Shown: positions 1-5,207 of the stretch, one piece after another
Numbering within the stretch: position 1 is the stretch's first letter
Layout of the letters: every line of letters starts with the position of its first letter
Source of the DNA: Nitrospira sp.
Lineage (GTDB): Bacteria; Nitrospirota; Nitrospiria; Nitrospirales; Nitrospiraceae
Direction of reading: 5' to 3'
DNA: 5,207 nt
Assembly: GCA_025363325.1 (NCBI GenBank)
Contig: JANYEF010000570.1
Span: forward strand, 1 to 5,207
Position numbers and translations under genes: made by a program
Notes under the pieces: model-generated
Databases searched by the model: none
What the model was told of the DNA's origin: nothing
What the model saw: only the letters and a program-made list of their open reading frames with translations

Positions 1-432
1 GAAGTGTGTGACGGGCGAGTCCTCGGGGGCCACCGAAATCTGCATGCCCCCTTGAGCCATCACGCTGTTGGAGTCGCCGAGACGGAGCTTCGTAGCCAGG
101 ATGACCTTGGCGCCCGCCGCATGCGCATGGAGCGCCGCCGCACAGCCGGCGCCGCCGCCGCCCACCACCAGGACATCGGTCGTATAGTCGGCCGTCAGAT
201 CGAACCCGTCGGCAATGGGGCTATCGCCCTCCAGCAATGTCGCCAACTCGAGAACCGTCTTATCCCCCTCATTAGGACCAAAGCGGATCGGCCGATAGGC
301 TCGCTCCCGAAAATCAGGATGATATTTGTGGATCAGTTCGTCGCGATCCGCGGGAGAAAACTTGGAAAGAGTCTGCTTGCGTCGGGCATCCCGTGTCTGG
401 TGCACGATCTGTTGAAGCGCATGGATGTCCAC
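1..432 (-). CDS. Fumarate reductase/succinate dehydrogenase-type FAD flavoprotein subunit (N-terminal 144 residues; 3' end outside window)
   Basis: This is the FAD-bearing catalytic subunit of a succinate:fumarate oxidoreductase, likely working with the iron-sulfur protein encoded 40 bases upstream. The visible part carries the Rossmann dinucleotide motif VLVVGGGGAGCAAA at residues 87-100 (GxGxxG at 91-96). It is followed by the family's flavin motif as SNSVMAQGG at 121-129. In classical SdhA/FrdA this motif is SHTVxAxGG, and its His forms the covalent FAD bond. Here that position is Asn122, so FAD is probably bound non-covalently, as in L-aspartate oxidase and some soluble fumarate reductases. 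About 85 charged residues precede the FAD fold; classical subunits have only about 10-20. The frame has a stop at 478-480 and no ATG before the FAD motif, so I chose GTG at 430-432, which has AGAGG eight bases upstream. The active-site half is off the window, so a related FAD oxidoreductase cannot be fully excluded. Confidence 0.85.
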   Translation of the reverse strand, partial: MDIHALQQIVHQTRDARRKQTLSKFSPADRDELIHKYHPDFRERAYRPIRFGPNEGDKTVLELATLLEGDSPIADGFDLTADYTTDVLVVGGGGAGCAAALHAHAAGAKVILATKLRLGDSNSVMAQGGMQISVAPEDSPVTHF

Positions 433-440
433 GTCTCGAA

Positions 441-445
441 CCTCT
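441..445 (-). promoter_or_regulatory. Ribosome binding site deciding the GTG start of the flavoprotein gene
   Basis: The minus strand reads AGAGG here, eight bases before GTG at 430-432. There is no ATG in the frame between the stop at 478-480 and the FAD-binding motif. A second GTG at 403-405 has no comparable upstream sequence. This site is the main reason for choosing the start. Confidence 0.65.
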
Positions 446-472
446 GGGTAAAAGGGAGTGCGATCGCGCGCG

Positions 473-1186
473 CTATTTCACCGTCGCGCAGTGATCGACC
501 AGTTCTTTCTCAGTCATCTTGAGGATCTTGGTCCACTCGTCATTAAAGCGGCCGTCTTGAATTTCCTTGATGCGCGTATCAAGGCCCAGTGGCTTCTCGG
601 TGAAATGAGCCCCCTGCGCACGGCTCACATACAGCGCCACGAGATTGGGGGCGATGTCCGCAATGCAGACCGGCGTGCACATCCCGCACATCACGCAATC
701 CATGAACATCTCAGACACGCTTTTGAAGTCACCGAATACGGCTTTCCAGACTCCCTCTCGCACGTCGATCTTCTGCGGACAGGCTTCGGTGCAGGCGTTG
801 CAGTTCCGGCAGAGCGGCGCTTCGGGATAGAGATTGAAGAGGTCTTGTTTCGGATCTTTGAGCGTCTGAATGTCGTAGGTGGCCTTCCGGGCTGGGAACG
901 GCGGCATCATCGTGATCGACATGCCATCTTGCACCGCCATTTGGCAGGCTAGGCAGGTCCTCACCTTCGGGTCGTCCTTGGTCCGATAATAGGCCGCGCA
1001 GGCGCCGCAGAACCCGCCGAGACAGCCGGCCCCACGGACGACTTCCTGGCCCGAATACCATAAGGCCTTAATAATCGTGATCCCCTCCGGCACGTCGTAC
1101 TTCTTGCCGGCAATCTCGATGGTGACCATCTTGTGCCGGAGGACTTCCGGCTGATCGATGACATCCTCTTTATCTTCTTGTGCCAT
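473..1186 (-). CDS. Succinate dehydrogenase/fumarate reductase-like iron-sulfur protein (237 aa)
   Basis: This is the electron-transfer subunit expected to pass electrons between the flavoprotein encoded just downstream and another carrier. Residues 20-100 form a plant-type [2Fe-2S] ferredoxin domain with Cys55, Cys60, Cys63 and Cys78 (C-x4-C-x2-C-x14-C). Two ferredoxin-like motifs follow: Cys126/129/132/136 (CxxCxxCxxxCP) and Cys164/167/170/174 (CxxCxxCxxxC). Classical SdhB lacks the middle Cys of the last motif and holds a [3Fe-4S] cluster. Here all four are present and the two motifs are only 27 residues apart, so two [4Fe-4S] clusters are likely, more like TfrB- or HdrC-type proteins. There is no signal peptide or membrane segment, so it is cytoplasmic or peripheral. 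The length is close to the usual 230-250 residues. The start is the ATG at 1186, with a purine-rich AGAAGAGGAAG directly before it; Met20 has a poorer upstream site. It lies in an operon, 83 bases after the isocitrate dehydrogenase gene. The physiological direction and the electron partner are not visible. Confidence 0.88.
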   Translation of the reverse strand: MAQEDKEDVIDQPEVLRHKMVTIEIAGKKYDVPEGITIIKALWYSGQEVVRGAGCLGGFCGACAAYYRTKDDPKVRTCLACQMAVQDGMSITMMPPFPARKATYDIQTLKDPKQDLFNLYPEAPLCRNCNACTEACPQKIDVREGVWKAVFGDFKSVSEMFMDCVMCGMCTPVCIADIAPNLVALYVSRAQGAHFTEKPLGLDTRIKEIQDGRFNDEWTKILKMTEKELVDHCATVK

Positions 1187-1197
1187 CTTCCTCTTCT
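1187..1197 (-). promoter_or_regulatory. Ribosome binding site of the iron-sulfur protein gene
   Basis: The minus strand reads AGAAGAGGAAG immediately before the ATG at 1184-1186. AGAAG sits six bases from the start, and AGAGG only three bases. This supports the upstream ATG over the internal Met20 (1127-1129). Confidence 0.55.
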
Positions 1198-1210
1198 AAA
1201 ACATTCAACC

Positions 1211-1249
1211 TGATGCGTGCGGGTAGATCGCTCCACCCATCACGCATCA
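1211..1249 (-). other. Intercistronic mRNA hairpin with GNRA-type tetraloop, between isocitrate dehydrogenase and iron-sulfur genes
   Basis: Read as mRNA (minus strand), UGAUGCGUG pairs over nine bases with CACGCAUCA. A small 2x1 internal loop (AU opposite G) follows. Then GGGUGGA pairs with UCUACCC over seven bases (one G-U pair), closed by the tetraloop GCGA, which fits the GNRA pattern. That makes 16 base pairs in 39 bases. It begins 20 bases after the isocitrate dehydrogenase stop and ends 24 bases before the iron-sulfur ATG, leaving the ribosome binding site free. No solid run of U follows (only four U's, about ten bases on), so it is a poor Rho-independent terminator. An RNA stability or processing element, or partial attenuation, seems more likely. 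The pairing is read directly; the function is inferred. Confidence 0.6.
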
Positions 1250-1265
1250 CAGATCACACTTCACT
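1231..1265. repeat. Degenerate 7-base tandem repeat, about five units
   Basis: On the plus strand, successive heptamers read CTCCACC, CATCACG, CATCACA, GATCACA and CTTCACT, close to a consensus of CATCACR. The units overlap one arm of the hairpin at 1211-1249, and the other arm contains an inverted match (GATGCGTG). The array fills most of the spacer after the isocitrate dehydrogenase gene and resembles small dispersed intergenic repeats. With so few units and imperfect matches, chance or local slippage remains possible. Confidence 0.45.
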
Positions 1266-1269
1266 GCCT

Positions 1270-3501
1270 TTATGCAATCGCGTCCACGATCGCATTCAAG
1301 GTGGGGCTTGGACGCATCGCTTTCGCTGCCTTTGCATCATCGGGATGATAGTACCCGCCGACATCGACCGGCTTCCCCTGAGCAGCAAGTAACTCGCCCG
1401 AGATCTTGGCTTCATTGTCCGCCAGATCCTTGGCAATCTTGACAAAGCGTGCTGCCAGGCCCTTATCCTGAGTCTGTTGGGCCAAGGCTTGCGCCCAGTA
1501 CAAGGCCAGATAGAAATGGCTTCCGCGGTTATCGATCTCACCTACCTTGCGGGCTGGCGACTTATTGCTCTCCAGGAACTTCGCATTGGCCTGATCGAGC
1601 GCATCGGCCAAATTTTTGGCTGCTTGATTATTTGCCACCTTGGCGAGATGTTCCAATGAGGCGGCTAACGCGAGGAATTCACCGAGCGAATCCCAACGGA
1701 GATACCCTTCCTCCTGGAACTGCTGCACATGCTTGGGCGCGGAACCGCCGGCGCCGGTCTCGAAGAGACCACCGCCGTTCAGCAGAGGAACAATCGAGAG
1801 CATCTTGGCGCTGGTCCCGATTTCGAGAATCGGGAACAAGTCTGTGAGATAGTCCCGCAACACGTTCCCTGTCACAGAGATCGTGTCTTTCCCTTCCTTG
1901 ATCCGCTCCAACGAAAGACGCGTCGCATCGGCCGGCGTCATGATCCGGATGTCGAGGCCCTTGGTATCATGATCTTTCAAGTAGCGTTCGACCTTCACGA
2001 GCAATTGGGCATCGTGCGCTCTGGTCTTGTCCAGCCAGAAAATCGCCAGAGCGCCGGTGGCCGTGGCTCGATTCACCGCTAACTTAACCCAGTCCCGGAT
2101 CGGCGCATCCTTCACCTGACACATGCGCCAGATATCGCCTGCTTCGACGTTATGTTCCAGCAAGGTCTTCCCTGAGGCATCCACTACACGGATCATGCCG
2201 TTGCCCGATGCCTTGAAGGTCTTGTCGTGCGATCCGTATTCCTCCGCCGCTTGTGCCATGAGGCCCACGTTGGGCACGCTCCCCATGGTTTTCGGATCGA
2301 AGGCGCCGTGCTTTTTACAGAATTCGACGACCTCGTGATAGACCGGCGCGTAACTGGAATCCGGAATCACACACTTCGCGTCATACGCCTTGCCGTCAGG
2401 GCCCCACATCTTTCCCGAGTCACGAATAACCGGGGGCATGGAAGCGTCGATGATGATGTCGCTGGGTACATGCAGGTTGGTGATCCCCTTATCGGAGTTC
2501 ACCATCGCCATGGGAGGCCGCTTCTGGTACACAGCCTGGACGTCTGCCTCAATCGCCTTGCGCTGATCGTCCGGCAACGCCTTGATCTTCGCGTAGAGGT
2601 CGCCGATCCCGTTGTCCGGATCCACGCCTAGCTTCTTGAGCGTCTCGCCATGCTTCTCGAACACGTCCTTGTAATAGACCGTCACGGCATGACCGAAGAT
2701 CTTGGGATCCGAGACCTTCATCATGGTGGCTTTCATATGGAGCGAGAACAGCACGCCCTGCTTCTTGGCATCTTCGATCTGCTCCTCCAGAAACTGCCGC
2801 AGGGCCCGCTTGCTCATGAACGTGGCATCGATGATTTCATTAGCCTGCAGCGTCACTTTCGGCTTGAGCACGGTCGTCTTGCCATCCTGCCCGACGAACT
2901 CGATCCTGGCGTCCGTCGCCGCAGTCGTCGTCATAGACTTTTCGTTGGAAAAGAAATCTCCGCCCTTCATATGGCTGACATGTGTCTTAGAGTCCGGACT
3001 CCAGACTCCCATCTTATGCGGATGCTTCCTGGTATGCGCTTTCACCGAGAGTGGCGCGCGGCGATCGGAGTTGCCTTCGCGCAGAACCGGGTTGACGGCG
3101 CTCCCTTTGACTTTGTCGTAGCGGGCCTTGATATCCTTCTCTTTATCGTCTTTCGGATTTTCCGGGTACTCGGGAAGCTTGTAGCCCTGACTCTGCAGTT
3201 CTTTGATAGCCCCTTGAATCTGGGGAAGCGAGGCGCTGATGTTCGGGAGCTTGATGATATTGGCTTCCGGTGTCTTAGCCAGCTCGCCCAATTCAGACAA
3301 TGCGTCCGCCTGCTTCTGCTGCGGCGTCAAGTAGTCAGGAAACACCGCGAGCATGCGTCCGGCCAATGAAATATCCCGCAATTCAACCGACACACCAGCT
3401 GCTTTGCTGAACGCGTTAATAATGGGAAGAAATGAATAGGTCGCCAGCATTGGCGCCTCATCGGTCTTCGTATAAATAATTTTCGATGCTTGTGTAGCCA
3501 T
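1270..3501 (-). CDS. icd: Monomeric-type NADP-dependent isocitrate dehydrogenase (743 aa)
   Basis: This cytoplasmic enzyme interconverts isocitrate and 2-oxoglutarate plus CO2 with NADP(H). In a reductive TCA cycle it would run as a carboxylase. Its length and sequence match the roughly 740-residue monomeric family (Azotobacter vinelandii, Corynebacterium), not the 400-residue dimeric one. With a constant shift of two residues, all remembered A. vinelandii substrate and metal residues are present: Ser134, Asn137, Arg141, Arg147, Lys257, Asp352, Tyr422, Asp550 and Asp554. So are the NADP contacts His591, Arg602 and Arg651. Diagnostic stretches include REGNSDRRAP (141-150), NSDKGITNLHVPSD (335-348) and LNGGGLFETGAGGSAPKH (574-591). 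The ATG at 3501 has AGAGGG six bases upstream. The gene is complete and intact, 24 bases after the aconitase stop, which makes co-transcription very likely. Direction of flux cannot be read from the sequence. Confidence 0.97.
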   Translation of the reverse strand: MATQASKIIYTKTDEAPMLATYSFLPIINAFSKAAGVSVELRDISLAGRMLAVFPDYLTPQQKQADALSELGELAKTPEANIIKLPNISASLPQIQGAIKELQSQGYKLPEYPENPKDDKEKDIKARYDKVKGSAVNPVLREGNSDRRAPLSVKAHTRKHPHKMGVWSPDSKTHVSHMKGGDFFSNEKSMTTTAATDARIEFVGQDGKTTVLKPKVTLQANEIIDATFMSKRALRQFLEEQIEDAKKQGVLFSLHMKATMMKVSDPKIFGHAVTVYYKDVFEKHGETLKKLGVDPDNGIGDLYAKIKALPDDQRKAIEADVQAVYQKRPPMAMVNSDKGITNLHVPSDIIIDASMPPVIRDSGKMWGPDGKAYDAKCVIPDSSYAPVYHEVVEFCKKHGAFDPKTMGSVPNVGLMAQAAEEYGSHDKTFKASGNGMIRVVDASGKTLLEHNVEAGDIWRMCQVKDAPIRDWVKLAVNRATATGALAIFWLDKTRAHDAQLLVKVERYLKDHDTKGLDIRIMTPADATRLSLERIKEGKDTISVTGNVLRDYLTDLFPILEIGTSAKMLSIVPLLNGGGLFETGAGGSAPKHVQQFQEEGYLRWDSLGEFLALAASLEHLAKVANNQAAKNLADALDQANAKFLESNKSPARKVGEIDNRGSHFYLALYWAQALAQQTQDKGLAARFVKIAKDLADNEAKISGELLAAQGKPVDVGGYYHPDDAKAAKAMRPSPTLNAIVDAIA

Positions 3502-3507
3502 GGTTTT

Positions 3508-3513
3508 CCCTCT
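3508..3513 (-). promoter_or_regulatory. Ribosome binding site of the isocitrate dehydrogenase gene
   Basis: The minus strand reads AGAGGG, six bases before the ATG at 3499-3501, within the 24-base spacer after the aconitase stop. This is the strongest Shine-Dalgarno match in the window and confirms the start. The spacer has no room for a separate promoter. Confidence 0.7.
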
Positions 3514-3525
3514 TTCAGCCTCTTG

Positions 3526-5207
3526 TTAGTTCAGCGCATTCAACGCCGAACCTGCCTTGAACCACGCGATCTGTTGCTCAGTGATGCTGTGGTTCGCCTG
3601 GATGGTGAGCGCTGTGCCATCCGTCTTGTGTATTGACACCTGCACCGGTTTGCCAGGAGCCAGACTGCTGAGCCCCGTCACGCTGATGCGGTCCTGTTGC
3701 TCAATCTTCTCGTAATCCTTCGGGTCAGCGAAGGTCAACGCCAAGATCCCCTGCTTCTTCAAATTGGTCTCGTGAATGCGGGCAAAGCTCTTCGTCATGA
3801 CGACGCGCACATTGAGGAACCGCGGTGACATGGCGGCATGCTCTCGGCTGCTGCCCTCGCCATAGTTTTCGTCGCCGACCACGATCGAGCCGATGCCCTT
3901 GGCCTTGTAGCGGCGGGCGATCTGGGCCATAGTGAGGCCCGCTTCGCCAGTCAAGACATCCGTGCCCTTGCCGGGCTCGGAAGAAAATGCATTGTTCGCC
4001 CCGAGGAACATATTGTCGCTGATCCTGTCCAGATGGCCGCGGAACTTGAGCCAGGGACCGGCTGGAGATATGTGATCGGTCGTCGTCTTGCCCTTGGTCT
4101 TGATCAACAGCGGGAGTTTCTCGAAGTCTTTGCCGTCCCAACGTGGAAAGGGCTGGAGCAACTGCAACCGCTCGCTGGTCGGCGGAACTTCAACGGTCAA
4201 GCCCTCGCCGTTGGCGGCTGGCGCAACGAAGCCTTCCTCAGCCTTCGCGAAACCCTTGGCCGGAAGCTCTTCGCCCTGCGGGGGCTGGAACTTAAATTCC
4301 TTGCCATCCGCCCCCTTGAGCGTCTGATTCACAGGATCGAAGCCAAGATCGCCCGTAATGGCGTAGGCCGTCACGACTTCAGGACTCGCGAGGAATGATA
4401 ACGTTTCATTGATGCCATCGTTGCGGCCGGGGAAATTGCGGTTGAAGGAGCTGACGATCGAATCCGCTTTCCCCTTTACGCCATCGGCCCGCTTCCATTG
4501 CCCAATGCAGGGGCCACAGGAGTTGGACAGCACCGTGCCGCCCAACTTTTCAAATGTGTCCAAGAACCCATCGCGCTTCATCGTATTGTAAATGCGCTCG
4601 GAGCCAGGAGACACGAGGAACGAGGCTTTCGCTTTAAGCCCAGCCTTCAACCCTTGCTGGGCAATGTGGGCCGAACGGCTGATGTCTTCATAGGATGAAT
4701 TGGTACAGCTCCCAATCAGCGCAGCTTTCAGTTCGACCGGATAACCCTTCTCCTTGGCTTCCGCCGCCATCTTGGAAATCGGCCTGGCGAGATCCGGCGT
4801 ATGAGGCCCGACGACATGGGGTTCGAGTGTCGACAAATCGACTTCGACGATCTGGTCGTAGTACTTCTCAGGCGACTGATAGACCTCAGGGTCCGCCACA
4901 AGCAATGTCTTGTTGGCGATCGCCAGGTTGGCCAAATCGGCCCGATCCGTGATGTTCAGATAGGCGACCATCTTCTGATCGAAGGGAAACACCGATGTCG
5001 TGGCGCCCAGTTCCGCGCCCATGTTGCAGATCGTCCCTTTACCGGTCGCACTGATGGTGTCCGCACCGGGGCCAAAGTATTCGACGATCTTGTTCGTCCC
5101 GCCCTTCACCGTGAGCAAGCCGCAGAGGTACAGAATCACGTCCTTCGGCGAGGCCCAGCCGCTCAACTTGCCGGTCAGGCGGATGCCGATCAGTTTCGGG
5201 TGGAGGA
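3526..5207 (-). CDS. acn: Aconitate hydratase, mitochondrial-type/AcnA superfamily (C-terminal 559 residues; 5' end outside window)
   Basis: This enzyme carries out the reversible citrate-isocitrate isomerisation via cis-aconitate, using a [4Fe-4S] cluster in the cytoplasm. Numbering from the first in-frame residue (codon 5203-5205), the cluster ligands are Cys167 in GSCTNSSYEDISRSA, and Cys230 and Cys233 in SCGPCIGQW. Further landmarks are SFNRNFPGRNDGINETL (253-269), DHISPAGPWLKFRGHLD (377-393), the swivel-domain active-site loop NYGEGSSREHAA (447-458, with the catalytic Ser and substrate-binding Arg) and RIHETNLKKQGILALTF (476-492). These phrases and the C-terminus ending in WFKAGSALN match mitochondrial-type aconitase (about 750-780 residues) better than AcnB. 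Roughly 200 N-terminal residues are therefore missing off the window. The frame stays open to the window edge (upstream residues LHPKLIGIRLTGK fit the family), so the TTG at 5164-5166 is an internal Leu and not a start. It is the first gene visible in the operon and feeds isocitrate to the next gene's product. Confidence 0.96.
   Translation of the reverse strand, partial: LHPKLIGIRLTGKLSGWASPKDVILYLCGLLTVKGGTNKIVEYFGPGADTISATGKGTICNMGAELGATTSVFPFDQKMVAYLNITDRADLANLAIANKTLLVADPEVYQSPEKYYDQIVEVDLSTLEPHVVGPHTPDLARPISKMAAEAKEKGYPVELKAALIGSCTNSSYEDISRSAHIAQQGLKAGLKAKASFLVSPGSERIYNTMKRDGFLDTFEKLGGTVLSNSCGPCIGQWKRADGVKGKADSIVSSFNRNFPGRNDGINETLSFLASPEVVTAYAITGDLGFDPVNQTLKGADGKEFKFQPPQGEELPAKGFAKAEEGFVAPAANGEGLTVEVPPTSERLQLLQPFPRWDGKDFEKLPLLIKTKGKTTTDHISPAGPWLKFRGHLDRISDNMFLGANNAFSSEPGKGTDVLTGEAGLTMAQIARRYKAKGIGSIVVGDENYGEGSSREHAAMSPRFLNVRVVMTKSFARIHETNLKKQGILALTFADPKDYEKIEQQDRISVTGLSSLAPGKPVQVSIHKTDGTALTIQANHSITEQQIAWFKAGSALNALN

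Noticed and set aside
460..467. GCGATCGC palindrome in the spacer before the flavoprotein gene.
   Set aside because: A single 8-base palindrome inside a short CG-rich stretch is expected by chance and has no partner nearby.
4..952. Two plus-strand open frames (4-522 and 458-952) opposite the flavoprotein and iron-sulfur genes.
   Set aside because: Both are antisense to convincing minus-strand genes with cofactor motifs, and their low-complexity Arg/His-rich translations look like nothing known.
1127..1129. Internal ATG (Met20) as the start of the iron-sulfur protein.
   Set aside because: Its upstream sequence is poor, while the ATG at 1184-1186 has a purine-rich ribosome binding site. It remains a weak alternative because the ferredoxin fold begins there.
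1211..1249. The hairpin as a Rho-independent terminator ending the acn-icd transcript.
   Set aside because: No continuous U-tract follows the stem; only a late run of four U's is present. The next gene follows at once on the same strand.
2650..3369. Plus-strand open frame of 239 codons opposite the isocitrate dehydrogenase gene.
   Set aside because: It is fully antisense to an intact, well-conserved enzyme gene. It shows no recognisable domain and is typical of shadow frames in G+C-rich coding DNA.
3838..4398. Plus-strand open frame of 186 codons opposite aconitase.
   Set aside because: It lies opposite a highly conserved part of aconitase (active-site loop and swivel domain) and has no family features of its own.
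5164..5166. TTG as the start codon of aconitase.
   Set aside because: The frame stays open to the window edge and the upstream residues match the family, so this is an internal Leu of a gene cut by the window.

Overview
The window holds a compact four-gene operon, all on the minus strand, from a bacterial central-carbon pathway. In transcription order (high to low coordinates) it contains aconitate hydratase (5' end outside the window), a monomeric-type NADP-dependent isocitrate dehydrogenase, an SdhB/FrdB-like iron-sulfur protein, and an SdhA/FrdA-like FAD flavoprotein (3' end outside the window). Spacers are 24, 83 and 40 bases. Each complete start visible here has a purine-rich AGAGG-type Shine-Dalgarno sequence.

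Together the genes cover citrate to isocitrate to 2-oxoglutarate, plus the fumarate/succinate redox step. These reactions belong to the oxidative TCA cycle and also to its reductive, CO2-fixing version. The gene set, the moderately high G+C, the soluble-looking flavoprotein/iron-sulfur pair and the monomeric isocitrate dehydrogenase would fit Nitrospira or a relative (Nitrospirota), which fix CO2 by the reductive TCA cycle. This taxonomic call is an inference from gene content and general resemblance. No ATP-citrate lyase, 2-oxoglutarate:ferredoxin oxidoreductase or rRNA lies in the window to settle it.

Layout: 1-432 flavoprotein N-terminal part (GTG start); 433-472 spacer with its ribosome binding site; 473-1186 iron-sulfur protein; 1187-1269 spacer with a degenerate 7-base repeat and a strong predicted mRNA hairpin with a GNRA-type tetraloop; 1270-3501 isocitrate dehydrogenase; 3502-3525 spacer; 3526-5207 aconitase. 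No non-coding stretch exceeds 83 bases. I see no tRNA, rRNA, CRISPR array, insertion sequence or prophage gene. Long plus-strand open frames are antisense shadows.

The enzymes are recognisable families, and I find no evidence for a wholly new system. The points worth a second look are the departures of the flavoprotein/iron-sulfur pair from classical succinate dehydrogenase (Asn where the covalent-FAD His should be, an N-terminal extension of about 85 residues, and four Cys in the last cluster motif), and the structured spacer between the isocitrate dehydrogenase and iron-sulfur genes.
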